Below are positions 7,287 through 14,914 of a stretch of 24,223 nt of DNA, piece by piece. Source of the DNA: RAM1 sp040376925 (lineage in GTDB: Bacteria; Pseudomonadota; Gammaproteobacteria; Burkholderiales; Burkholderiaceae_C); contig JBEIPU010000051.1 in the NCBI GenBank assembly GCA_040376925.1, positions 1 to 24,223 on the forward strand. The letters run 5' to 3'. A program made the translations under genes and the position numbers. The notes below the pieces were generated by a model. The model worked only from the letters and a program-made list of their open reading frames with translations. It ran no database searches and was not told where the DNA came from. Every line of letters starts with the position of its first letter. The stretch's first letter is position 1.

Positions 7287-8708
7287 CTATGGCAGGGGCG
7301 AAAAGCCCGGCTTCTTCCAGGCCCAGGTGCCTGAACACACGCTGCTGTGTCCGGCTGCGTTGCAGCACCAGCGGTCCCTCAAGCGGCGCGGCATTTTAAA
7401 GTAGGCCGCAGCCTGCACCAGAGCAGCCTTCATGGCGTCACTGGTCGCGGGCGCCACGCGGCCCTTGGGGTTCTCCTTGGCATGCCCCGGGATGGCGATA
7501 CCCCAGGGTCGCAGGTCGCGCCGCGCATTGAAGTGCAGTGCCTCGTGGCGCGTCAGGCGCATGGCGCGCGCCAGCGCCAGCCGCTCCCCGGTTTCGCGGT
7601 CCAGCGAACGGACCCGGGCAATCACGGCCGCTTCATAGACCGCAGGCAAGGCAGGCACGGGCAGTACCAGAGTTCGCAGCAGTGCCTGCGCATGTGCGTC
7701 GCCCTGCTGCGCAGCCAGATGCAGCCAATGCATTCCTTCTTGCGCGGCCTTCAAATCCACCGCCTCGCGCAGCAGGATCGCGCCGTACCTGGCCTGTGCC
7801 TGTGCGATGCCGGACCGCGCTGCTTTCTCCAGAAAGTAGCGCGCCATGCCCGGATGGGACGCGGCGCTTTTGAAGCCTGGCAGGACGCTTGACAGGATGA
7901 GCCAGGCCTGGCACCAGCCAGCGTCGGCCGCGCGCATCAGCAAGGCTCCCGCCAGCTCCAGGTTGATGCCCCGCACCAGCCGGTGCGGCAGCAGGCTGCC
8001 ATAGGGGACACCTGCGAGCGCGCAACCCAATGCGTACTGCACATGGGCCTCGCCCAGTTCGCTCTGGTGCAGCATGCTGGCCTCTACCAGTTCCACCGGC
8101 AGTGCCAGATCTCCGGACGCCCCCGCCGCGAGGTGCACGCAGGCGCTGACCTGCGCAGCCAACCGGTCCACGGGCACGGCGACGGCGGCAGCAACACCCA
8201 GGCAAAGGCAGGCCTGGCCCAGGTCCTGTGTTTCAAGGGCCAGCTGCGCGGCGGCCAATGTGACGGCGCCAGCATCGCCATCGGCTGGGGACAGCGCGTT
8301 CACCATCTGAGCCAGCGTGCGCGCCTCGTCGGCCGCGTCGTCGGCCAGCGCGAGGCTGCAACGGCCACTGCGCCTGAGCCACTGCACACCTTCACGCCGG
8401 CCCGCGCGCGTCAAGGCGAGCCAGGTTCCCAGCTTGAGCATCGAGCTGGCGCACCCGCGGTCTGCGGCGTAGCGCAGCACGGCCAGCAACTGCTGGGCGA
8501 CCAAGACCTCGACCGGTACCTCGCGGGCTGCCAGCAGCAATGCCGACGGCGACCTGCGGTCCAGCTCCTGCTGCAGATAGGCCAGACCCAAACGGTGGTT
8601 GCGCGCTAGCCCGCCACGGCCGCCAAACAGCTTGGCCGCCATGGCCAGGCACGCCTGCGGTTCACCACGGCGCGCTGCATCGCGCAGCACGATGTCTTCG
8701 CGTCTCAT
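7287..8708 (-). CDS. Sel1-repeat-like (SLR/TPR superfamily) protein of unknown function
   Basis: A 473-residue soluble alpha-helical protein without a signal peptide or membrane segment. Ala/Leu-rich helix pairs of the Sel1 type recur. Examples are AVLRYAADRGCASSMLKLGTW (about 76-96, of which the first 20 are typical), a GALLMRAADAGWCQAWLIL unit in the middle, and a double unit around FLEKAARSGIAQAQARYGA and GMHWLHLAAQQGDAHAQALL. Such repeats mediate protein-protein contacts. A conserved-looking non-repeat stretch follows (SLDRETGERLALARAMRLT, then RDLRPWGIAIPG). The last 35 residues, from about 439, change composition (three Cys, three Trp, basic) and may be a lineage-specific extension. The gene starts 15 bp after the PhnD-like gene, so the two are probably cotranscribed. 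The SD is weak. I do not recognise a specific function. Confidence 0.75.
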   Translation of the reverse strand: MRREDIVLRDAARRGEPQACLAMAAKLFGGRGGLARNHRLGLAYLQQELDRRSPSALLLAAREVPVEVLVAQQLLAVLRYAADRGCASSMLKLGTWLALTRAGRREGVQWLRRSGRCSLALADDAADEARTLAQMVNALSPADGDAGAVTLAAAQLALETQDLGQACLCLGVAAAVAVPVDRLAAQVSACVHLAAGASGDLALPVELVEASMLHQSELGEAHVQYALGCALAGVPYGSLLPHRLVRGINLELAGALLMRAADAGWCQAWLILSSVLPGFKSAASHPGMARYFLEKAARSGIAQAQARYGAILLREAVDLKAAQEGMHWLHLAAQQGDAHAQALLRTLVLPVPALPAVYEAAVIARVRSLDRETGERLALARAMRLTRHEALHFNARRDLRPWGIAIPGHAKENPKGRVAPATSDAMKAALVQAAAYFKMPRRLRDRWCCNAAGHSSVCSGTWAWKKPGFSPLP

Positions 8709-8723
8709 GCCCGGTCAGACCGT

Positions 8724-9737
8724 TCAGCTGGATGACTTGAGCATCAGTTCCAGCTTCGAGCCGCGCCGGGTCACCTCCTCTACTCGGGCGATGCGCTCTT
8801 CGGGCGCCAGACGGGGGTCGTTCATGATGCGCTGGCGCGCGTTGAACATTTCCAGGTCGGCAATGGTGACCAGCTGCCGGTTGCTGGAGCGGCGAAACGC
8901 CGTGAGTTTGTTGATGTTCCACAGGATGCCCTTTTCCTCGTCGTCCTTGGCGCCAAAGCCGGCAGCGAAGGCGCCGATCTTACGTTTGAGCACGGGCGGC
9001 AGGTCATTGCGCCACACCATCGGGGACTCAGGTATGTCCGGCGACTCCCACACCACGCGCAGCAACCGGGCATCATCGGGCCGCAGCGAGCGGAAGTTGT
9101 CCAGCTCCGAGGTGTTGTTGGTGGCTACATCGACGTTGCGTTGGGCCACGGCCATGGCATTGCCTTCGTGGCTTGCACGACGCACTTCCTTGAAGAGGCG
9201 GTCGGGTTCGTTTATGCCGCGCTTCACGAAGGCGAAATACTTCGGCACGATGTGTCCGGAGGTACTCTTGACGTCACCATCGCCATAGACGAGCTGGCCC
9301 GCCATGCGGTGCACGTCCTCCAGGGTGCGGATGGCGCTGTCGCGGTGGGTCACCAGCAGGGACCGGTAGGCGGTCTTGCCTTGCACCACCATGGCGGAAA
9401 ACACGCTGCCCTTGCCCGCTTCCACGATGTCCAGCGCCGGCGCGTTGCCCAGCCAGGCCAGGTCCAGCCGCCCGTCCAGAAAATCCCGCACCAGCTCGCC
9501 TTGCGTCACATACGTCTGGCGTTCGATCGGCACACCCGCCGCAGCGGCCATGCGATCAAGAAACGGATTCCAATTCCTGAGCGTGAGCTCGGCATTGCGC
9601 GGTGTGATCAGGCCAAAAGCCAGCCGGGGCGGCATGGCGCCGGTGACCTGTGGCCGGGTAGATGGGCCGCTTTGGGCCCAGAGGGATGGGGCGGTGGCAG
9701 CAAGGCCTAGGCTGCCGAGAATATCGCGTCGCTTCAT
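8724..9737 (-). CDS. PhnD-like periplasmic phosphonate/phosphate-ester binding protein (orphan)
   Basis: A 337-residue secreted binding protein. The leader MKRRDILGSLGLAATAPSLWA has a twin-arginine (RRDIL) start and an Ala-rich end, so Tat export is plausible. The core is PhnD-like: RLAFGLITPRNAE at the first strand, FLDGRLDLAWLGNAPALDI, then GDGDVKSTSGHIVPKYFAF. The STSGH element corresponds to the phosphonate-binding DxxSTSG loop of PhnD. It lacks the usual phnC and phnE partners, and the next gene downstream encodes a Sel1-repeat protein. The ATG follows a good GGAGACACC SD. Two palindromes like those at zwf lie 32-102 bases upstream, suggesting control by the HexR-type regulator. It may bind a phosphorylated compound for a transporter encoded elsewhere, or act as a sensor. 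The ligand is unknown. Confidence 0.85.
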   Translation of the reverse strand: MKRRDILGSLGLAATAPSLWAQSGPSTRPQVTGAMPPRLAFGLITPRNAELTLRNWNPFLDRMAAAAGVPIERQTYVTQGELVRDFLDGRLDLAWLGNAPALDIVEAGKGSVFSAMVVQGKTAYRSLLVTHRDSAIRTLEDVHRMAGQLVYGDGDVKSTSGHIVPKYFAFVKRGINEPDRLFKEVRRASHEGNAMAVAQRNVDVATNNTSELDNFRSLRPDDARLLRVVWESPDIPESPMVWRNDLPPVLKRKIGAFAAGFGAKDDEEKGILWNINKLTAFRRSSNRQLVTIADLEMFNARQRIMNDPRLAPEERIARVEEVTRRGSKLELMLKSSS

Positions 9738-9768
9738 GGTGTCTCCTGAGTTGAATGGCCTCCCATGA

Positions 9769-9783
9769 AGTAATTTAGTTACT
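9769..9783. promoter_or_regulatory. HexR-like operator 3, before the PhnD-like gene
   Basis: The sequence reads A-GTAAT-TTA-GTTAC-T, an inverted repeat with nine of ten core bases as in operator 1. It lies 32 bases upstream of the PhnD-like ATG. A possible -10 on the minus strand (TATTAG, 9792-9797) would put the transcription start next to it, where a repressor would block initiation. The promoter call is weak. Confidence 0.5.
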
Positions 9784-9824
9784 CAATCATCCTAATAGTC
9801 TGGAGCAAACCCTGGTAATTTAAA

Positions 9825-9839
9825 TGTAATCAGGTTACG
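9825..9839. promoter_or_regulatory. HexR-like operator 4, before the PhnD-like gene
   Basis: The sequence is T-GTAAT-CAG-GTTAC-G, the same GTAAT-N3-GTTAC arrangement as operator 3, with centres 56 bp apart. It overlaps a separate perfect 12-bp palindrome, GGTTACGTAACC (9833-9844), which supplies a further GTAAC half-site. The region 9738-9865 holds no gene. Confidence 0.5.
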
Positions 9840-9865
9840 TAACCAGTTTGACATCGCAAAGCAGA

Positions 9866-9898
9866 ACGGGCTTGCGCAGCCGTCTGCGTCAAGCCCGT
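9866..9898 (-). terminator. Stem-loop terminator at the end of the peptide-transporter cluster
   Basis: ACGGGCTTG pairs perfectly with CAAGCCCGT. Inside it, CGCAG pairs with CTGCG around a CCGT loop, with one bulged T. It lies 26 bases beyond the stop of the small secreted protein gene, on its downstream side. The 3' tract on the minus strand is only TTCTGCTTT, so it is an imperfect intrinsic terminator. Confidence 0.6.
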
Positions 9899-9924
9899 AG
9901 ATGACAGAATTGAAGAGCGTGCAG

Positions 9925-10308
9925 TCAGTCGACGATTCGCAGGATCTCCGTGCCCACCGAGCCATCGGTGTTGAGGATCAGTATCTTGTCGCCGCGCTTG
10001 ACGACGGTGAAGCAGCCCTCACGGCCCGAACGGATGGTCTTCCATGTGTTGCAGTAGCCGTTGTCCGTGATGCGCCAAACGCCCGTGTCCTTCATATTGC
10101 CAACAGCGACCTCGGATGTGCCGTCCGCGCGCATGTAGAAGTCCACCAGCCCACCGCTGGTAGAGCGGCCAAACACCTTCTTGCCCACCAGCGCCGCCTT
10201 GACCTGATCACCCGTCATGGCCTGGTCCTGGGCCCATGCGGGCAATACCATGAAAGCCGTAGCAAGAATGGCACCGACAAGCGTTGATCGCTGGCGCATC
10301 GAAGTCAT
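9925..10308 (-). CDS. Small secreted protein, DUF995-like
   Basis: A 127-residue exported protein. I start it at the ATG at 10308 (MTSMRQR) because AAGGAG sits at good spacing; a start further upstream would overlap dppF. A Sec signal peptide ends near residue 24 (LPAWAQD). The mature part of about 100 residues is beta-rich, with a Gly/Asp-rich pattern (VFGRSTSGGLVDFYMRADGT, GVWRITDNGYCNTW, REGCF). Its two cysteines could form a disulfide. The pattern recalls the DUF995 family of small periplasmic proteins, but I am not certain of the family. It follows the DppF-like gene by 19 bp with no terminator between and is followed by a stem-loop, so it is probably the last gene of that operon. Function unknown. 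Confidence 0.8.
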   Translation of the reverse strand: MTSMRQRSTLVGAILATAFMVLPAWAQDQAMTGDQVKAALVGKKVFGRSTSGGLVDFYMRADGTSEVAVGNMKDTGVWRITDNGYCNTWKTIRSGREGCFTVVKRGDKILILNTDGSVGTEILRIVD

Positions 10309-10327
10309 TGCAGTCTCCTTGGACAAA

Positions 10328-11329
10328 TCAGATCCGGCCTTCTTCCACCGCGTGGCAGGCAATCTTCACGCCGCGCAGCTCCAGCAATTTGGGCCGCTCG
10401 GACTTGCAGCGGTCGTTGGCATGCTGGCAGCGCGGGTGGAAGGTGCAGCCGGTGGGTGGGTTCAGCGGGTTGGGCACCTCACCGCTCACCGGCGTGCGCT
10501 GGCGGCCGGTGTCGTGCATCTTGGGGATGGCGTCCAGCAGCATGCGCGTGTACGGGTGCTGCGGCGTGGCGAACAGCGCCTGCTTGGGCGCCAGCTCCAC
10601 CAGGCGTCCCAGGTACATCACGCCGACTTCGTCGCTCACATGGCGCACCACCGCAAGGTTGTGCGAAATGAACAAGTAGGTCAGGCCCTGCTTTTGCTGC
10701 AGGTCCTTCATGATGTTGAGCACCTGAGCCTGCACCGACACGTCCAGCGCGCTGGTGGGCTCGTCGCAGACCAGGAATTCGGGCTCGGTGGCCAGGGCCC
10801 GCGCGATCGAGATGCGCTGGCGCTGACCGCCGCTGAACTGGTGCGGGTACTTGACCATGTCCAGCGGGCTCAGGCCCACGGACTTGAGCAGCTCGCCCAC
10901 GCGCTGCTTGAGCTGCGCGGGGTCGGTGATGATGCCGTGCTCTTTCAGCGGCTCACCCACGATGTCTTCCACGATCCAGCGCGGGTTCAGGCTCGCATAC
11001 GGGTCCTGGAAGATCATCTGGATGCGCCGGCGCAGCTTGCGCCCCTCGGGCGTCTTGAAGGCCGCGTGCGCGTCCTGGCCGTCAAAGGTCAGGCCGCCGC
11101 GCGTGGGCTCGTACAGGCCCACCAGCAGGCGCGCCACCGTGCTCTTGCCGCAGCCCGATTCGCCCACCAGGGCCAGGGTCTTGCCCTTTTCGATTTCAAA
11201 GCTCACACCGTCCACGGCATTGAGCAGCTGGCGGGGCCGGCGCTCAATGACACGGTTGAGCCAGGGGACCGAAACGTCAAATGTTTTCGCCAGGTCATGC
11301 GCCTGGACCAAAGCCTTTGAGCTGCTCAT
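10328..11329 (-). CDS. Peptide/acyl-amino-acid ABC transporter ATPase, DppF-like
   Basis: A 333-residue ATPase that powers the importer from the cytoplasmic face. Walker A GESGCGKST is at residues 56-64, the Q-loop at MIFQDPYASLNP, the signature FSGGQRQ at 165-171 and Walker B FLVCDEP at 185-191, followed by an H-loop in FISHNL. The C-terminal oligopeptide-transporter extension is present, with the cysteine-bearing GCTFHPRC and DRCKSERP. The start overlaps the DppD-like gene by four bases (ATGA), so the two are coupled and probably form a heterodimer. Family members carry di- and oligopeptides, nickel, glutathione or other amides. The substrate here is inferred from the embedded amidohydrolase. 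Confidence 0.95.
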   Translation of the reverse strand: MSSSKALVQAHDLAKTFDVSVPWLNRVIERRPRQLLNAVDGVSFEIEKGKTLALVGESGCGKSTVARLLVGLYEPTRGGLTFDGQDAHAAFKTPEGRKLRRRIQMIFQDPYASLNPRWIVEDIVGEPLKEHGIITDPAQLKQRVGELLKSVGLSPLDMVKYPHQFSGGQRQRISIARALATEPEFLVCDEPTSALDVSVQAQVLNIMKDLQQKQGLTYLFISHNLAVVRHVSDEVGVMYLGRLVELAPKQALFATPQHPYTRMLLDAIPKMHDTGRQRTPVSGEVPNPLNPPTGCTFHPRCQHANDRCKSERPKLLELRGVKIACHAVEEGRI

Positions 11330-12297
11330 CGCACACCCCCGCTTTCATGCAGCCAGCAGGCCGCGCGCGTGGCGCCTGCAGACATCAGGTCGGGGCGGTC
11401 CACCTTGCAGCGGTCAAAGGTCTTGGGGCAGCGCGGGTTGTAGGCGCAGCCGGTGGGGATGGCGTTCAGGCGGGGCATGGCACCGTCAATCTGGTTCAGG
11501 CGTTCACGGTCCACCGTGATGTCGGGAATGGCCGCCATCAGCCCCTCGGTGTAGGGGTGGGCGGGCTGGTTGATGACCTCGTGCACCGGGCCGATTTCGG
11601 CAATACGACCGGCATACATCACCGCCACGCGGTCGCATGTTTCGGCAATGACGCCCATGTCATGGGTGATCAGCATCACGGCCGCGCCGCGGTCCTTGCA
11701 GATGCGCTTGAGCAGCTGGATGATCTGCGCCTGGATGGACACATCCAGCGCGGTTGTGGGCTCGTCGGCCACGATCAGCTTGGGCTCGGCTGCCAGCGCC
11801 AGGGCGATCACCACGCGCTGGCGCATGCCGCCGCTGAACTGGTGCGGATAGTGGTCAATACGCTCGGCTGCCGCCGGGATGCCGGTGTCTTCCAGCAGCC
11901 CGATGGCGCGCTTGCGCGCTTCCTCGTAGCTCACCGGCAGGTGGGTTTGAATGGTTTCGGTCAGTTGCCGCCCGATGGAGTACAGCGGGTTCAAAGAGGT
12001 CAGAGGGTCCTGGAAGATCGCGCCGATCTTGCGGCCGCGGATGTGACGCATCTGCTCGTAGGGCAGGTTGTCAATTTGCTGGCCTTCCAGCAGGATCTGG
12101 CCGCTGGCCACACGCCCCGGCGGCTCCAGCAGGCCGATGATGGCGGCGCCCGTCAGGCTCTTGCCTGCCCCGGACTCACCCACCACGCCCAGGATTTCAC
12201 CGGGCGCGATGGCAAAGGAGATGTCGTCCAGCGCGCGCAGCGTGCCGCGGCGGTTGGGGAATTCGACGACGAGGTTCTTGACTTCTAGCAGACTCAT
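11326..12297 (-). CDS. Peptide/acyl-amino-acid ABC transporter ATPase, DppD-like
   Basis: A 323-residue ATPase, partner of the DppF-like subunit. Walker A GESGAGKS is at residues 40-47, the Q-loop at AIFQDPLTSLNP, the signature FSGGMRQ at 154-160, Walker B LIVADEP at 174-180 and the H-loop in LITHDM. The C-terminal oligo_HPY region contains four cysteines (GCAYNPRC, DRCK, AACW). This pattern is reported to hold an iron-sulfur cluster in some DppD proteins; whether it does here is unknown. The ATG follows the DppC-like stop directly (TAA then ATG), and its own stop overlaps the DppF-like start by four bases. Confidence 0.95.
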   Translation of the reverse strand: MSLLEVKNLVVEFPNRRGTLRALDDISFAIAPGEILGVVGESGAGKSLTGAAIIGLLEPPGRVASGQILLEGQQIDNLPYEQMRHIRGRKIGAIFQDPLTSLNPLYSIGRQLTETIQTHLPVSYEEARKRAIGLLEDTGIPAAAERIDHYPHQFSGGMRQRVVIALALAAEPKLIVADEPTTALDVSIQAQIIQLLKRICKDRGAAVMLITHDMGVIAETCDRVAVMYAGRIAEIGPVHEVINQPAHPYTEGLMAAIPDITVDRERLNQIDGAMPRLNAIPTGCAYNPRCPKTFDRCKVDRPDLMSAGATRAACWLHESGGVR

Positions 12298-13209
12298 TTA
12301 GCGCAACCTCGGGTTCAGTGCATCGCGCAGCCAGTCGCCCAGCAGGTTCACCGACAGGGCAATGGTGATGAGCATCAGGCCGGGGAACACGGTGATCCAC
12401 CATTCACCCGAAAACAGGTAGTCGTTGCCCACGCGGATCAGCGTACCCAGTGACGGCGAGGTCGGCGGCACGCCCACCCCCAGGAATGACAGCGTGGCTT
12501 CGGTGATGATGGCCGTGGCCACCTGGATGGTGGCCAGCACCAGCACCGGTCCCATCACATTGGGCAGCACATGGCGCGCCATGATGCGCAGCGGCGCCAC
12601 GCCGGTCACGCGGGCGGCCTGCACGTATTCCTTGTTGCGTTCCACCATGGTGGAGCCGCGCACCGTGCGCGCGTACTGCACCCAGCCGGTCAGCGTGATG
12701 GACAGGATCAGCACGCCGAACGCCACGGAGTCCTGCGCGTTGGGAAACAGCGCACGGCCTACGCCGGCGATCAGCAGCGCCACCAGGATGGGGGGAAAGC
12801 TGAGCATCACGTCGCACAGGCGCATGAGCAGCGTGTCGATCCAGCCGCCGCGAAAACCCGCCAGCAGGCCAAAGCCCACGCCGATCAGCATGGACAGCAA
12901 CACCGACACGGCGCCCACCACCAGCGAGATGCGGGCGCCATAGAACAGCGCGGACAGGATGTCGCGGCCCTGATCGTCGGTGCCCAGCAGGTATTTGGTG
13001 GTGCCGCCAGTGGACCACGACGGCGGCAGCCGCGCGTCGCTGAGTTCCAGCGTGACCAGGTCAAACGGGTTGTGCGGCGCGATCAGCCCGGCAAACGCGG
13101 AGCAGAACACGCAGATGAAGGCAACCAGCGCCGCGGCGATGGCCATGGGCGAGGTGCGAAAGCTGTAGCCGACATCACTGTCGAGCCAGCGGGCAAGTAC
13201 TTTTTTCAT
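12298..13209 (-). CDS. Peptide/acyl-amino-acid ABC transporter permease, DppC-like
   Basis: A 303-residue inner-membrane permease with about six hydrophobic segments. The first is near residues 25-47 (AIAAALVAFICVFCSAFAGL), in the N-terminal extension typical of OppC/DppC. GTDDQGRDILSALFYGARIS marks the family. The EAA loop is EYVQAARVTGVAPLRIMARH followed by VLPNV. It should pair with the DppB-like permease, but that gene lies 3 kb upstream beyond binding protein 1 and the amidohydrolase, an unusual separation for a DppB/DppC pair. The 69-bp gap before it (13210-13278) has no clear terminator. Confidence 0.95.
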   Translation of the reverse strand: MKKVLARWLDSDVGYSFRTSPMAIAAALVAFICVFCSAFAGLIAPHNPFDLVTLELSDARLPPSWSTGGTTKYLLGTDDQGRDILSALFYGARISLVVGAVSVLLSMLIGVGFGLLAGFRGGWIDTLLMRLCDVMLSFPPILVALLIAGVGRALFPNAQDSVAFGVLILSITLTGWVQYARTVRGSTMVERNKEYVQAARVTGVAPLRIMARHVLPNVMGPVLVLATIQVATAIITEATLSFLGVGVPPTSPSLGTLIRVGNDYLFSGEWWITVFPGLMLITIALSVNLLGDWLRDALNPRLR

Positions 13210-13278
13210 TGTGGGGCGAAAGAGCTGCGGGACGCCGCACGGCTTGTGGCCGGCGGCATCCGTTGCGGATTCAGCGGC

Positions 13279-14862
13279 TTACTTCTTGATGCTGATCCAC
13301 TTGTAGGGCATGAAATTGTCCGCCAGCTGGACCAGCTCCACCTTCTTGGACAGGCCCCAGGCCAGGGCCTGCTGGTGCAGCGGCAGGTGGCCGATGTCGG
13401 CCGAGTGGGCGTCAAACGCTTCCTTGATCATGGCGTCGCGCTTGGCCTTGTCGGTTTCGGACTGGATCTTCTTGGTCAGCTCGTCCACCTTGGGGTTGCA
13501 GTAGCTGCCCAGGTTGAACTGGCCCGCGCCCTTGTCGTCCACGCAGGCCATCAGGGCGTTCAGCGCGTTGTGCGAGTCATAGGTGCCCGGCGTCCAGCCC
13601 AGCATGTAGAAGCTGGTGTCCCGGCGCAGGATCTTGGGGAAGTAGGTGCCCTTGGTCTCGGCGGCCAGGTTGATCTTGACGCCGATACGCGCCAGGTTGG
13701 CGGCCACCGTCTGGCAGATCCGCGCGTCGTTGACGTAGCGGTCGTTCGGGCAGTTCATCGTCACTTCAAACCCGTTGGGGTAGCCTGCGTCGGCCAGCAG
13801 CTTTTTGGCGGCGTCGGCGTCGTAGGGCAGGCGCTTGTTCTGTGCGTCGCTGAAGCCGTTGATGCCGGGGCCGACCATCAGCGCCGTGGGGTTGGAGGCG
13901 CCGCGCATCACTGTGCGCTTGATGCCGTCAATGTCAATGGCCTGGTAGAAGGCCTGGCGCACGCGCTTGTCCTTGAACGGATTCTTGCCCTTGACGTTGG
14001 AGTACAGCAGCTCGTCACGCTTTTGGTCCATGCCCAGGAAGATGGTGCGCAGCTCGGGGCCGGCCAGCACACGCGCGTTGGCGGCGGCGTTGATGCGGTC
14101 AATGTCCTGCACCGGCACGGGCTCCATCACGTCCACTTCGCCGGACAGCAGCGCGGCCACGCGCGTGGCATCGTTGCCGATGGGCGTGAAGATCACTTCG
14201 CTGACGTTGCCTTCGATCTTGCCCCAGTAGTTGCCGTTGCGCACAAAGGTCGTGCGCACGTTGGGCTGGCGCTCGCGCAGGCGGAACGGGCCGGTGCCAT
14301 TGGCGCGGAAGGAGGCGGCGTTCTCGATACCTTTGCGGCGGTCCACCGGGCGCTGGGCCTGGTTGGTCTCAGCCCACTTCTTGCTCATGATGTAGACCAG
14401 CGAGATCACATCGGGCAGGATGGGGAACGGTGCCTTGGTTTCAATCTCGACAGTGAAGTCGTTGATCTTGCGCACTTCCTTGAAGTCGTTGGTGTAGCTC
14501 TTCATGTCCGAGCCGTCCACCTGGGTGCGCGCGAACGAGAACAGCACGTCGTCGGCGTTGAACGGCGTGCCGTCGTGGAATTGCACGCCGCGGCGCAGCT
14601 CGAAACGCCACACGGTGGGCGAGGTCTGCTTCCATGAGGTTGCCAGGGCCGGCGCCAGGCTCAGGTCCTTGTTGCGACCGACCAGGCCTTCATACACGTT
14701 GCCCGTCACGGTCAGCTGCAGGGACTCATTGAGCGAATGCGGGTCCATGGACAGGGCGTCGCCCTGGTTGGCGATGCGCACCGTCTGGGCGGATGCACCC
14801 AGACTCATGGCGGCCACGGCGCAGAATACGGCGGCCGGGATCAGGTTGCGTTTGAGTTTCAT
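13279..14862 (-). CDS. Periplasmic binding protein of family 5 (DppA-like), binding protein 1
   Basis: A 527-residue exported solute-binding protein of the peptide/nickel class (SBP_bac_5). I start it at the ATG at 14862, since AAGGAG stands eight bases before it and a Sec signal peptide follows (cleavage near LGASA-Q). Family features include DPHSLNESLQL, HDGTPFNADDVLFSFAR, NYWGK, ATRVAALLSGEVDVM, VRQAFYQAIDIDGI and KKLLADAGYPNGFEV. Extra cysteines (ACVDDK, GSYCNPK, NCPNDRY) may form disulfides. It is paralogous to the protein at 17270-18850; both share the CPN-x-RY and LSGEVD blocks. It sits inside the operon between the amidohydrolase and the DppC-like permease, so two receptors apparently serve one channel. 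Confidence 0.93.
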   Translation of the reverse strand: MKLKRNLIPAAVFCAVAAMSLGASAQTVRIANQGDALSMDPHSLNESLQLTVTGNVYEGLVGRNKDLSLAPALATSWKQTSPTVWRFELRRGVQFHDGTPFNADDVLFSFARTQVDGSDMKSYTNDFKEVRKINDFTVEIETKAPFPILPDVISLVYIMSKKWAETNQAQRPVDRRKGIENAASFRANGTGPFRLRERQPNVRTTFVRNGNYWGKIEGNVSEVIFTPIGNDATRVAALLSGEVDVMEPVPVQDIDRINAAANARVLAGPELRTIFLGMDQKRDELLYSNVKGKNPFKDKRVRQAFYQAIDIDGIKRTVMRGASNPTALMVGPGINGFSDAQNKRLPYDADAAKKLLADAGYPNGFEVTMNCPNDRYVNDARICQTVAANLARIGVKINLAAETKGTYFPKILRRDTSFYMLGWTPGTYDSHNALNALMACVDDKGAGQFNLGSYCNPKVDELTKKIQSETDKAKRDAMIKEAFDAHSADIGHLPLHQQALAWGLSKKVELVQLADNFMPYKWISIKK

Positions 14863-14914
14863 CTTTGGCTCCTTGTGCAGGGGATGACGGTTGGAAAAAG
14901 GAAATGCGCTTTCT

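Noticed and set aside
12571..14637. 688-codon plus-strand open frame across the DppC-like and binding protein 1 genes
   Set aside because: Low-complexity His/Val/Gly translation typical of an antisense shadow, and it spans a real intergenic gap.
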